Source of the DNA: Carboxylicivirga linearis
Lineage (GTDB): Bacteria > Bacteroidota > Bacteroidia > Bacteroidales > Marinilabiliaceae
Assembly (NCBI RefSeq): GCF_018271995.1
Contig: NZ_JAGUCO010000014.1
Location: 1-64,000, forward strand
Direction of reading: 5' to 3'
Length of the DNA: 64,000 nt
Shown here in pieces: positions 27,462-36,582 of this stretch. Numbering within the stretch: position 1 is the first letter of the stretch; every line of letters starts with the position of its first letter. The position numbers were made by a program, and so were the translations under genes. The notes under the pieces are model-generated. The model saw only the letters and a program-made list of their open reading frames with translations, made no database searches and was not told the DNA's origin.

Positions 27462-29399
27462 ATGAGAAGCATCAGATTCATCTTGTTATTACTTATTTGG
27501 TCTTCACTTTCAATTACCGCTCAAGTACGATTACCCAAACTAATAAGTGATGGAATGGTATTGCAGCGCGATAAGGAACTGACTCTTTGGGGTTGGGCCT
27601 CACCTAATGAAAAAGTGGAAATTGATTTCAAAAATCATCAATACAAAACCATTACTGATTCGGATGGCAAGTGGCAGATTCAACTCCCCTCCCAATCTCC
27701 CGGAGGGCCTTTTAAAATGAAGATCTCAGCTTCGAATCAAATTCTGATTAATGATATATTAATTGGAGATGTTTGGCTTTGTTCGGGGCAATCCAACATG
27801 GAACTTCCCATCAGCCGTGTGGAACCCAAATATCGTAAGGAGATTAAAAGAATTAATAATACAGGTATTCGTCAGTTTAGAGTGCCTTATAACTGGGACT
27901 TTAACCAAAAGCAGGCTGATTTAAAGGGTGGGAAATGGTTAGCTGCAACGCCCGAAAACATCATGAGCTTTTCAGCAGTAGCCTATTTCTTTGCCCAAAA
28001 AGTGCAGCAAACACAACAGGTTCCCATCGGCATTATTAATGCAAGTATGGGAGGATCGCCGGTTGAAGCCTGGCTGAGTGAAGATGATTTAAAACCATTT
28101 AAAGATGCATATAAGGAGCTTCAAAAGTTTAAAGATTCCACTGTTATTAACGCCATTGAAGCCAGCGACAAACAAAGATCGGATACATGGTTTAGCCAAT
28201 TAGCTCAAAATGATAAAGGCCGGAAAAACGCAGATTGGACTACTACTGATTTAAATGATAACGACTGGCAAACAGCCATCGTTCCGGGATATTGGAAACA
28301 AGATGATCTTGAAAACCTGAATGGAATTGTTTGGTATCGAAGAAGCTTTAGTTTATCCGAAAAATCAGCTAATCAACCTGCCGAACTGGATATGGGACGC
28401 ATTGTTGATGCCGATTCTGTTTTTATCAACGGATCTTTTATCGGAAATACAACTTATCAATATCCTCCTCGCAGATATAAGGTACCTGAAAACACATTGA
28501 AATCAGGCAAAAACACCATTGCTGTTAAAGTAATTTCGCAGATTGGAACCGGAGGTTTTGTACCTGACAAACCGTATGAGTTACGCACTGGTTCCGAATC
28601 AATCAACTTAAGCGGTACGTGGAAATATAAAATAGGAGCATCGATGGCACCACTCGAAGGTCCCACCTTTATCAGATGGAAACCCGCAGGATTATACAAC
28701 GGGATGATTGCCCCATTAACCAACTTATCAATTAAAGGCGCTGTTTGGTACCAGGGAGAATCAAACGTTGATAATGCCAGCCAATACAAAGAGCGATTAT
28801 CTGCTATGATACAAAACTGGCGCCGCGAATTCAACGAGGGAGAGCTTCCTTTTGTAATTATTCAGCTGGCAAACTATTTAGAACCTGATAGCTTGCCCAA
28901 AGAAAGTGATTGGGCTGTATTAAGAGATGCACAATTTAAGGTTGCGCAAAAAACAGAGCACTGCCAGAGTGTTAACATCATCGATTTAGGAGAATGGAAT
29001 GATATTCATCCTCTTAATAAAAAAGAGGTGGGTAGACGCACTGCTTTGGCTGCTGAAAAAGTAGCTTATGGTAAAAAGGTTGTTTGTAGCGGCCCTGTAT
29101 TTGACAGTTATTCAATCAATAATTCAAAAGTTGAACTCAGCTTTAAATATGTTTATAACGGGCTTCGAATAAAAGAAGGAAACAGTCTTAATGGTTTTGC
29201 CATTGCCGGAAAAGATGGGCAGTTTATTTGGGCGCATGCCGAAATAAAAGGTAATAAAGTAATGGTTTGGCACGAAAGTGTTGATAAACCAACCGCAATA
29301 AGATACGCCTGGGCTAATAATCCGGATCAAGCCAATCTCTATAATACAGAAGGATTACCTGCCGTTCCGTTTAGGTTAGAGATACGAAAGGCAAAGTAA
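27462..29399 (+). CDS. Secreted sialate O-acetylesterase-type (SASA) esterase with beta-sandwich insert
   Basis: A 645-residue exported SGNH-fold esterase. A signal peptide ends near SITAQ (about residue 20). The catalytic domain is split: LCSGQSNMEL (about 106) carries the serine, WYQGESNV (about 428) another conserved block, and EWNDIHPLNK (about 514) the Asp-x-x-His pair. Between them, about residues 230-400 resemble a GH2-type sugar-binding jelly roll (DNDWQTAIVPGYW, GIVWYRRSF). Members are annotated as sialate O-acetylesterases, but related ones remove acetyl groups from xylan (CE20). Neighbouring uronate genes and the xylan locus favour acetyl-xylan or acetylated glucuronoxylan fragments, an inference. 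It is 10 bp after uxuA, so co-transcribed. Confidence 0.85.
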   Translation: MRSIRFILLLLIWSSLSITAQVRLPKLISDGMVLQRDKELTLWGWASPNEKVEIDFKNHQYKTITDSDGKWQIQLPSQSPGGPFKMKISASNQILINDILIGDVWLCSGQSNMELPISRVEPKYRKEIKRINNTGIRQFRVPYNWDFNQKQADLKGGKWLAATPENIMSFSAVAYFFAQKVQQTQQVPIGIINASMGGSPVEAWLSEDDLKPFKDAYKELQKFKDSTVINAIEASDKQRSDTWFSQLAQNDKGRKNADWTTTDLNDNDWQTAIVPGYWKQDDLENLNGIVWYRRSFSLSEKSANQPAELDMGRIVDADSVFINGSFIGNTTYQYPPRRYKVPENTLKSGKNTIAVKVISQIGTGGFVPDKPYELRTGSESINLSGTWKYKIGASMAPLEGPTFIRWKPAGLYNGMIAPLTNLSIKGAVWYQGESNVDNASQYKERLSAMIQNWRREFNEGELPFVIIQLANYLEPDSLPKESDWAVLRDAQFKVAQKTEHCQSVNIIDLGEWNDIHPLNKKEVGRRTALAAEKVAYGKKVVCSGPVFDSYSINNSKVELSFKYVYNGLRIKEGNSLNGFAIAGKDGQFIWAHAEIKGNKVMVWHESVDKPTAIRYAWANNPDQANLYNTEGLPAVPFRLEIRKAK

Positions 29400-29471
29400 T
29401 CCCTTTAAGAGATTTTGCAAAAAAATTGCTAATCATCATAAAAAAGTAAGTACCCAAGCTAAAAGAATTGA

Positions 29472-29702
29472 CTGCGCGATCATTAGGATAGTATGAGAGC
29501 TTATCAGGATGGATTGTCATTGCTTCAGGATAGACTGAGAGCTTATCAGGATAAATTGTCTTGGCATCAGGTTAGATTGGGAGGTTATCAGGATAGATTG
29601 TCACTGCTTCAGGATAAACTGAGAGCTTATCAGGATAAATTGTTATTACATCAGGATAGACTGAGAGGTTATCAGGATGGATTGTCATTGCATCAGGAAA
29701 CC
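29472..29702. repeat. Tandem array of 21-bp repeats with 42-bp higher-order period
   Basis: Ten 21-bp units run from 29493 to 29702, preceded by one decayed unit (29472-29492). Two types alternate: one like CTGAGAGCTTATCAGGATAAA minus its last base, the other like TTGTCATTGCTTCAGGATAG. All share the core TCAGGAT. In one plus frame this reads as heptads with the pattern QDxLxxx, giving a 99-codon ORF (29493-29792). That ORF runs through the minus-strand terminator at 29711-29738 and loses the repeat afterwards. It lies between convergent genes, so I treat it as a minisatellite. Confidence 0.75.
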
Positions 29703-29710
29703 TTTAATAC

Positions 29711-29738
29711 AAAAGAAGCTGGTCCATCGACCAGCTTC
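29711..29738 (-). terminator. Terminator of the SusC-to-symporter operon
   Basis: GAAGCTGGTC (29715-29724) pairs perfectly with GACCAGCTTC (29729-29738) around a 4-base loop. On the minus strand it is followed by TTTTGTATT. It lies 55 bp beyond the symporter stop codon. Confidence 0.9.
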
Positions 29739-29793
29739 AAACACTACTGTTTCCAACACAATAACCCTCTCGGTTATATTATTATATTTTAAT

Positions 29794-31248
29794 TTATGAC
29801 TTCCTGCGTTTTATCAGATCCTGTTCAATCTGCACTTCCATCGACTTATTAATTTTGTAAAAGAAAAGCAACACAACCCCTAAAAAGAACGGAATAGCAG
29901 CAAAAACACTGATTAGCATTTTTGCGCCATGCCTTACTGTATCAGGCTGAATTAATTCGCTTCCACCACTAGCAGCAATATTCACATAACCGTATAATCC
30001 CAAAATCCAGGCTACCAAAGCTCCGCCTATGGATAATCCGGCTTTAAGGCCCATCATCATAGCAGAGAAAATAATGGCAGTGGCTCGTCGGTTGTTTTTC
30101 CATTCCGAGTAATCGGCCACATCAGCAATCATAGCCCAAAGAAGTGGAGTGGTAATTCCATAAAAGAAACCATGAAAAACCTGAGACAAAAACATCAGAC
30201 CTACACTTTGAGGTGGGAAAAACACAAAGGCCAGTATAAATAAGGTTGATATAAACAAAGCCACACCAAATACATCGCGCTTACCAAACCTGTCGGCTAG
30301 TTTTTTAGAAAAACCAATACCTATAAGCATAAATATGATACCACCGGCATTAAATAAGCCAAAGCCAGCCGAGGTAGGATCTGATCCAAAGAAGTTCATA
30401 CCCACACTATTGAAAAACCGTAAAATAGGATCGATAAAAGAAGCCAAGGCCGCTTCATCAACATAGTAATTGAAGTAATAAACATACGACCCACCTTTCA
30501 TGGCAAGGGTAACAAAAACCAGAATGGTAAGTGTTAACATGATGATCCATGGTTTGTTGCGAATCAAATCCGACAAATCATCTTTTAACGAAGATTTCTG
30601 CTCGGGCGATGGAATCACCCTTTCTTTAGTAGTGAAAAAAGTTGTTAACAACAGGATGGTTCCAATAATGGCCATCCAGGTAAGAACCTTTTCGATACCC
30701 ACGGCTTTATCGCCTCCACCTGCATACTCGATGATAGGCAGCATAAAAACCTGCACAAAAAACTGGGCAAACAAAACCGCCACAAAACGAATGGATGAAA
30801 TACTGTTTCGCTCGGCCATATCACCCGTAATCACACCACTTAAGGCCGAATATGGTAGATTATTACCCGCATACATCATTAATAGCAATGAGTAGGTAGC
30901 AACCGCATAAATTAATTTGCCTTTGTACGAAAAATCGGGAGTACTAAAAGCCAGCAAAGCCATTAAACTCAATGGTAAAGAAGTATATAAAATCCACGGA
31001 CGAAACTTACCCCATTTCGATCGGGTTCGATCGGCCAAAATTCCAATAATCGGGTTAAAAGAAAAAGCGGCTACCAATCCAACCGAAAGCATAATGATTG
31101 AAGCATCATTAGGATCCAGTCCGTATATATCGGTATAAAAAAAAGCGAGATAAGTTATAAGGGTTTGGAAAACAAGGTTGGCAGCCAAATCGCCCAAACT
31201 ATAACCAATTTTCTCTCCCAATGAGATTTTTTGTGATTCTATATTCAT
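29794..31248 (-). CDS. Sugar:cation symporter of the GPH (glycoside-pentoside-hexuronide) family
   Basis: A 484-residue inner-membrane protein with about 12 hydrophobic segments. It opens with SLGEKIGYSLGDLAANLVFQ (residues about 9-28), the GPH N-terminal signature. The loop DRTRSKWGKFRPWILY and the second-half equivalent KKLADRFGKRDVF also fit. Members such as XynP move xylosides or glucuronides with sodium or protons. As the last gene of the xylan SusCD operon it most likely carries xylo-oligosaccharides from periplasm to cytosol, where the GH43 enzyme lacks a signal peptide and waits. It is 20 bp downstream of the GH35 gene and followed by a strong terminator. Confidence 0.9.
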   Translation of the reverse strand: MNIESQKISLGEKIGYSLGDLAANLVFQTLITYLAFFYTDIYGLDPNDASIIMLSVGLVAAFSFNPIIGILADRTRSKWGKFRPWILYTSLPLSLMALLAFSTPDFSYKGKLIYAVATYSLLLMMYAGNNLPYSALSGVITGDMAERNSISSIRFVAVLFAQFFVQVFMLPIIEYAGGGDKAVGIEKVLTWMAIIGTILLLTTFFTTKERVIPSPEQKSSLKDDLSDLIRNKPWIIMLTLTILVFVTLAMKGGSYVYYFNYYVDEAALASFIDPILRFFNSVGMNFFGSDPTSAGFGLFNAGGIIFMLIGIGFSKKLADRFGKRDVFGVALFISTLFILAFVFFPPQSVGLMFLSQVFHGFFYGITTPLLWAMIADVADYSEWKNNRRATAIIFSAMMMGLKAGLSIGGALVAWILGLYGYVNIAASGGSELIQPDTVRHGAKMLISVFAAIPFFLGVVLLFFYKINKSMEVQIEQDLIKRRKS

Positions 31249-31268
31249 TATTTTTAAAATTTAGCTCT

Positions 31269-32894
31269 TCAATAGTTATATAACTTTAGTTTTTGGATGG
31301 AATACTCATACATGGGTATTCTCAAATGTCGTCCCTGATGACTTTGATCTCCATTCATCCTGCGTTGCGGCACCCACTTACCATCTATGTAGCTTCCTTC
31401 ATCAATGGATTCAATTCCAGCTTTTGCATTTTTTTGTTCACTCAAAAAATTAAAAACCAAACCCGATCCGGCCACAATGTATTCGCCAGGCCCCGTACAA
31501 ATGATCAATCCACCGGCATAGGCCCACTCCTCGTTTTTAGCTTCGGCGCTCCAGCCCAAAGTATAATCATGCCTGGCAATTAAGGTATAACCACCCAACG
31601 AAATGGTATCTGCCAAAACTTCTTTATTCAAAAGAAATCCAGCCATCTGGTCTTTTCCCTGATGCTTTAAAATTTCGTACTGCAATTGTTGAATCAAAGC
31701 ATAACCTTTAACAACCGGTTCATTTTGCGGATCGTTAGTTGATTCAATGGAGAAAGGACAAAACCCCATGCAATCGTGCTCTCCAAAAGCATACAACATT
31801 TTAGCTCCTACATCTTTCTCGAAGCGTGCTTCGGGAATAAACACAGCATTGCCACCCCTATTATACAGCTTTATCCATTTGGAAAAATCAGGAAAATAAA
31901 TATCGGGTGCTAAAAAATCGACAGACGGTGCTCCCGCTCTCCAGATATCCATTAAGTGAGGAAGCGGACCAGCACTTGGATATTCGCCTGGCGCATATCC
32001 AATACGATTAAGCGCAGCATTAATATACATGGGCAAGTTGTATTGCGCCTTGCCTCGTGCCGTAATTTCATTGGTGTACTTTGCAAAGTACCAGGCTTGA
32101 AAAACCTCTTCGGTTTGTTTGGATGAACCAAAAACCTGCTCCCAGGTTCCTTTGGTTTTTCCTCCCTGAGTTTGCCAATAATCCAGAAACTCAGGCATTA
32201 ATTCTTTTTTATTTTTTTTGAGATAGGATAGTAACTCTTCGGGTACATCTGTCTGGTATAATTTTTCGGCGTCCTTTCCGTAATCACGGGCATCGGGCAA
32301 CATTCCAATTTCGTTCTCAACCTGAATCATTACCACCGTATTATCCTTCTCATCAAATGCTTTAACATGTGCCATTAAGGCTTCGAAAGCCCTGGCATCG
32401 GATTCGAGATTATTCTTACTGAAAGGACTTAATATTTCAACCCTTTGGCCAGCTGTATTTATTGCTCTGGGAAATCTGTCAACATCCTTTTTCACCCAAG
32501 AAGGAACATAGCACGACATGCTGTTTTTCCAGCTCCCAAACCATAGCAATACTAATTTTATCTTACGTTGACGGGCGCTTACAATTAAGGAATCGACCAG
32601 TTCGAAATCAAACTGACCTTCCTTGGGTTCAATCAATTCCCAGTAAACAGGAACCAAAAGAGTATTCAAATTCATTTGCTCCAATGTTGGCCATATCTGA
32701 TTCATATAAGCCATGCTTGATGAACTTGAATTACCTAGTTCACCTCCCATCATTAAATAAGGCTCATCATGCACATACAGCTGAGTTGCTTTCCCTTGTT
32801 TTTTAAGATAGGGAATTGAATTCTGAGCAATAGATTTAACAGGACTAAAAAGTAGTAGTATTAGCCCTATATATATTATATGATATCTTTTCAT
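31269..32894 (-). CDS. GH35-type glycoside hydrolase with DUF5597 domain
   Basis: A 541-residue exported enzyme, with a signal peptide ending KSIAQ (about residue 24). It has a TIM-barrel GH35/GH42-clan catalytic domain. VENEIG (about residue 194) should hold the acid/base and IPEARF (about 353) the nucleophile. The C-terminal third (GFLLNKEV to KLKLYNY) matches the DUF5597 beta-sandwich. Family activity is beta-galactosidase. In a xylan locus it might remove beta-galactosyl caps from side chains, which is inference. The ATG at 32894 is chosen over one at 32933, because the latter lies in the loop of a hairpin (32922-32947) and adds 13 residues before the signal peptide. Confidence 0.8.
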   Translation of the reverse strand: MKRYHIIYIGLILLLFSPVKSIAQNSIPYLKKQGKATQLYVHDEPYLMMGGELGNSSSSSMAYMNQIWPTLEQMNLNTLLVPVYWELIEPKEGQFDFELVDSLIVSARQRKIKLVLLWFGSWKNSMSCYVPSWVKKDVDRFPRAINTAGQRVEILSPFSKNNLESDARAFEALMAHVKAFDEKDNTVVMIQVENEIGMLPDARDYGKDAEKLYQTDVPEELLSYLKKNKKELMPEFLDYWQTQGGKTKGTWEQVFGSSKQTEEVFQAWYFAKYTNEITARGKAQYNLPMYINAALNRIGYAPGEYPSAGPLPHLMDIWRAGAPSVDFLAPDIYFPDFSKWIKLYNRGGNAVFIPEARFEKDVGAKMLYAFGEHDCMGFCPFSIESTNDPQNEPVVKGYALIQQLQYEILKHQGKDQMAGFLLNKEVLADTISLGGYTLIARHDYTLGWSAEAKNEEWAYAGGLIICTGPGEYIVAGSGLVFNFLSEQKNAKAGIESIDEGSYIDGKWVPQRRMNGDQSHQGRHLRIPMYEYSIQKLKLYNY

Positions 32895-32915
32895 TGAAGA
32901 TTGTTGTGTGAGGAA

Positions 32916-32947
32916 AAAGTAAGCTGCCGGCATTAGAACCGGCAGCT
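32916..32947 (-). terminator. Attenuator-like hairpin between the split GH10 and GH35 genes
   Basis: AGCTGCCGG (32922-32930) pairs with CCGGCAGCT (32939-32947) around an 8-base loop. On the minus strand TACTTTTTCC follows. It is inside the operon, so it may cut expression of the last two genes or protect the 3' end of the upstream message. Confidence 0.65.
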
Positions 32948-32955
32948 GAAACAGA

Positions 32956-35112
32956 CTAATATTCTAAACCACCTTTAAAATCCTCACTAACATCTTTACC
33001 AGCCAAACCATCGGCTGCTCCTTTATAAGCATGCTTACGCTCATAATTTGCATTCCATAAATTGGGTGATTCATCCGGAAGCCAATATTCATGCTCCTGA
33101 GGATGATCGGCTATTCCCCAAATAGTAATTCCGTATTGCTGAGCTGCCGGAATATATTGCTTATACATATCAATTACATAACGATACATATCTGCCTGTG
33201 CAGCCATTTGCTCATTGGTTGGATTAGCAGTTCCTAAACGAACATCTAACTCCGATACCTTAATAAGTTTACCTGTTGCTGCAAGTTTTTCAAACATCTG
33301 GGCAATTAAATCTTTATCGGTATCGGCCGAAATATGCATTTGTGTACCTATACCATCCACTTGTGCTCCATTCTGCTCAATGTATTCAACATAGCTGATT
33401 AATCCATCCAGCTTAGTCATGTTTATTTCCAGATTATAATCGTTGATAAACAAAACATCAGTTGCATTACCATACTGACGAGCCAGATTAAAGGCTGTAA
33501 CTGCATAATCTTTGCCCAAATACTTTTGCCAGTAAAACTCATCATCAGCTAAATCAGAAACATTACCATCACGAACTTCGCCATTCTCGCGCATTGGTTC
33601 GTTTACTACATCCCAGGCAAAAATTTCTGTCTTATAATGGCCTACCATTTGCGAAATCCAGTCTTCCATGGCATCACCAATTATTTGAGTCTTTTCTTCA
33701 TCTGTCTTTTCAATGATGGTTGGACCGGATCCACCACCAGAAGAGCCATCTGTTAATACAATATCATCGAAATAATAAGTAGCTGCAGTACCTCCAAAAT
33801 CGATAACAAACTTAGTGCGATCAGCTGTTGTTGGTGTCATGGTTAATGATACCTGAGACCAGGCCGCTCCAACTTCAATACCCCCAAAATAATTGGCACT
33901 GTAATCGTCGCTTTGTAATTGTATTTGAATAGATGCTGCCGAAGTAGCTTTTACCATAAAGGTACAAGTGTATTCTTTATCTTGCTCCAATGGTTCATCA
34001 AAAGTATAAACTTGTTGTGCACTCCATAAGTCTGCATCTGATGGATTAGTTAATACCATGCTGTAACCGGTATCGCCAAATCCTTCACCTTCTGATGAAA
34101 CTTCACGGGTTGAACCATTACCCCATCCACCCCAAGGGTCGAGTGTGGCATTTTCGAAATCTCCATTTGAAATGAAGTTAACAACCTCTGAAGGGGCATC
34201 TTTATCAATAACTTCTATCTTATCAATAGTATAAGTTCCCGGAACAGCTCCAATATCAATACTTAAGCCCGACTCATAACCGGCTCCTACAAAATCAAAT
34301 GTATAATTCTGCCATGCTGCTCCCGTTGCTTGATCTGCAAAGTAATGAACATCGCTATAGTTACCTTCTTCAAGGTTGGTTGTTGAAAGCCGGAATGAAC
34401 CAACTCCTTCCGAACGCACATAAATCGAAATCTGATAATTGGTACCTTCTGTTAATACATACGGAAATTCTGTTTGAGCTTGAGTCCTCCATTGTTCAGA
34501 AGCATTATCGTTGGTATTTATAATCTGAAAAGCACCATCTCCTTCTAGTGCAGCATCTGCTCCTACCTGAGCAAACTCACCGCTTCCCCAGTAAGACCAA
34601 CCATCCAGACTTTCATTAAAATCACCATTGGTTAATATGTTAGAACCTCCAGAACCCGGTATAACAGTTGGAGCAATCAATCCATTTAAATAACTGGCAT
34701 TTTGATTAGTGTGCCACACCAAGGTATGGCCATACACGCTTTTACCGGCTTCCTGCGACTTTGCCATAAAAGCATCGGCTGCCGTAAAATTAACTTCACC
34801 CGTTGAGGTTACCATTGGCCCATGCTTCATGGCATAACCAACCGTTAACTCATCAAAATTCTCGTCAGCAATCGCTCGGTAGGTATCGTCAGTCATATAT
34901 AAATTCATACCTACTCCTACTCCAAGGGTAAAATCGGTATAGGAATTTAATTCCTCATAACGACTAATTTTTTCAGCGAGCTCCAACGGAAGCTCATCAA
35001 CCGTTACATCGCCGTGCGAGGGATCTTTAGACCACTCCATAATTTGGTCATCACATGCTCCTAAAAGCAATGACGATAAGGCGATAAGTGTAAATATCTT
35101 ATTGTATTTCAT
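32956..35112 (-). CDS. GH10 endo-1,4-beta-xylanase with inserted tandem CBMs, lipoprotein
   Basis: An endoxylanase whose catalytic barrel is interrupted. The first GH10 part ends around YGHTLVWHTNQ (about residue 140). Then two beta-sandwich modules of the CBM4/9 type (about 157-464; NGDFNESLDGWSYWG and NGDFENATLDPWGGWG mark their starts) are inserted. The barrel then resumes with FAWDVVNEPM (about 500, acid/base Glu) and KVSELDVRLG (about 620, nucleophile Glu). The signal segment ends in LLGACD, a lipobox, suggesting surface display. This split design is known from Bacteroides xylan loci, where the enzyme makes the first cut at the cell surface. The ATG at 35112 directly precedes the signal peptide; one seven codons upstream is less likely. 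Confidence 0.92.
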   Translation of the reverse strand: MKYNKIFTLIALSSLLLGACDDQIMEWSKDPSHGDVTVDELPLELAEKISRYEELNSYTDFTLGVGVGMNLYMTDDTYRAIADENFDELTVGYAMKHGPMVTSTGEVNFTAADAFMAKSQEAGKSVYGHTLVWHTNQNASYLNGLIAPTVIPGSGGSNILTNGDFNESLDGWSYWGSGEFAQVGADAALEGDGAFQIINTNDNASEQWRTQAQTEFPYVLTEGTNYQISIYVRSEGVGSFRLSTTNLEEGNYSDVHYFADQATGAAWQNYTFDFVGAGYESGLSIDIGAVPGTYTIDKIEVIDKDAPSEVVNFISNGDFENATLDPWGGWGNGSTREVSSEGEGFGDTGYSMVLTNPSDADLWSAQQVYTFDEPLEQDKEYTCTFMVKATSAASIQIQLQSDDYSANYFGGIEVGAAWSQVSLTMTPTTADRTKFVIDFGGTAATYYFDDIVLTDGSSGGGSGPTIIEKTDEEKTQIIGDAMEDWISQMVGHYKTEIFAWDVVNEPMRENGEVRDGNVSDLADDEFYWQKYLGKDYAVTAFNLARQYGNATDVLFINDYNLEINMTKLDGLISYVEYIEQNGAQVDGIGTQMHISADTDKDLIAQMFEKLAATGKLIKVSELDVRLGTANPTNEQMAAQADMYRYVIDMYKQYIPAAQQYGITIWGIADHPQEHEYWLPDESPNLWNANYERKHAYKGAADGLAGKDVSEDFKGGLEY

Positions 35113-35164
35113 TATTCTAAGTTTAGGAACCATACTTCTAATTCTTCAATGTTGTATTGTTCTT

Positions 35165-36553
35165 TTATTCCTCATCAGGAAAATCGCTGTATGTTGGAGT
35201 ATCAAGAGATACAATTCTCCAGTTATCGGTATATACATTTACTGAAGTTTCAAATGAGGTAAATTCGGTTTCACTATCAGACTCACTACCGGTAACCTGC
35301 CCCAGGTTAAAATCCGAGTTCTCGAAATAGAAACCAAAGTTTTTCCAATCGGCACCTTCTCGGGCTGCCAATACATCTTCAAAAGTGAATTCACCATCAG
35401 AAAAAGCATATAATTGATTTAAAGGAACTGTAACTGTAGTCCATCCGGTAGTTTGGAATGAAACCACTTCTCCACCTTCAATCCAAGGTACATAGTTGTA
35501 ACAGTTACCAGCCCACTCTCCACCATTGAATCCATTGACCAAACAAATTTTTAAATAACCTGATTCTTCCCAAGCTTCAGGCACATAAATATCGAATTGA
35601 AAGGCAACCTGATCAACTGTAGTTTCTGCTGGAATATACGGAGTTAACTGTCCACGCCAGTCATCCACATCATTCCCTGCCGTCCACACTTCAGAACAAC
35701 GAGTTGAAGCAGCAGCAAAACTTGCCAAACGTGCAGGACGGTGAGGAACATAAATACCTTGCGAAATATTTTCAGTACCAATGGTTGATGATTCTAAATC
35801 TTCATCATTAATCATACTACCATCTTCACTCCAGCTCCAAAATCCTTGAGAACCATTCCCATCGAAATCAAGAATAACACATGGCTTACAATTAAAATAA
35901 GCAGGTGAATAGGCACCTCCGTTGGCACAATCGATAAATATTGAACCTCCTTCGGTAGAAACACCTTCGGGCATTGCTACCGTAAAAAACTCACCTTCTT
36001 CATCTGATGTTATACCGGTTGTTACTTCCACATCGCCCGGAAATACGACTCTATCAACTTCCAATAATCCGGTTCCATAAACAGTAATCATCTCACCAAC
36101 TAAAGGAAGAGTATGCGATATATTAGTAATGGTTGGAGCGGCTGCTCGTATCTCAAAATCAATTTTTGCCTCACTTCCATCGTTTGCTAAACGAATTGTA
36201 TTTCTAACTTCAGGATCAGCTTCAATAATGGGTGTCTCTCGCGAAACAGCCACCAACATTGAATTATCCGAAACCATTACCGGATTAAAATACATGGATG
36301 CACCATTGATATACACTCTTTTTAAATCGGTAAAACCCGATCCTTCAATACGAATTAACTGACCCAAGCGAGCAAATTCTACTTCACGGTCGGGTACCGA
36401 CGACGTAGCATCCTGCAAGTACACTTTACTAATGGTTATTGGACCACTATAGGTTGAATCGTCTTCGCAAGAAGTGAATAACAGCATAAGCGTCATCACA
36501 CCTATAAAAGCTAAAGACATCCAACGATTTATATATTTTCTTTTATTCTTCAT
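35165..36553 (-). CDS. Surface glycan-binding protein, IPT/TIG domains plus C-terminal binding domain
   Basis: A 462-residue lipoprotein (signal ends LFTSCEDD). It is directly downstream of SusD, the usual place for the second surface glycan-binding protein of a polysaccharide locus. Two IPT/TIG-like beta-sandwiches (about 45-130, [11 protein letters not shown]; and about 135-225, [12 protein letters not shown]) form the rod. A larger C-terminal domain (about 230-450, [14 protein letters not shown], then WRIVSLDTP) has the aromatic-rich look of SGBP-B type ligand-binding domains. No catalytic motif is seen. It should hold xylan near the SusC pore. Spacing to the SusD gene is 29 bp. Confidence 0.82.
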   Translation of the reverse strand: MKNKRKYINRWMSLAFIGVMTLMLLFTSCEDDSTYSGPITISKVYLQDATSSVPDREVEFARLGQLIRIEGSGFTDLKRVYINGASMYFNPVMVSDNSMLVAVSRETPIIEADPEVRNTIRLANDGSEAKIDFEIRAAAPTITNISHTLPLVGEMITVYGTGLLEVDRVVFPGDVEVTTGITSDEEGEFFTVAMPEGVSTEGGSIFIDCANGGAYSPAYFNCKPCVILDFDGNGSQGFWSWSEDGSMINDEDLESSTIGTENISQGIYVPHRPARLASFAAASTRCSEVWTAGNDVDDWRGQLTPYIPAETTVDQVAFQFDIYVPEAWEESGYLKICLVNGFNGGEWAGNCYNYVPWIEGGEVVSFQTTGWTTVTVPLNQLYAFSDGEFTFEDVLAAREGADWKNFGFYFENSDFNLGQVTGSESDSETEFTSFETSVNVYTDNWRIVSLDTPTYSDFPDEE

Positions 36554-36582
36554 GTCAAATGATATTTTACAATTCTAACAGC

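Noticed and set aside
29493-29792. 99-codon plus-strand ORF with QDxLxxx heptads
   Set aside because: It is produced by a 21-bp tandem array, and its tail reads through a strong minus-strand terminator and loses all pattern. No promoter or start signal is seen. Kept as a repeat, not a gene.
30500-30895. 131-codon ORF antisense to the sugar symporter, and similar long frames antisense to GH3 (50228-50617), malic enzyme (59734-59943) and the protease (17245-17631)
   Set aside because: Each lies fully opposite a well-supported gene with strong family motifs and has no recognisable product of its own.
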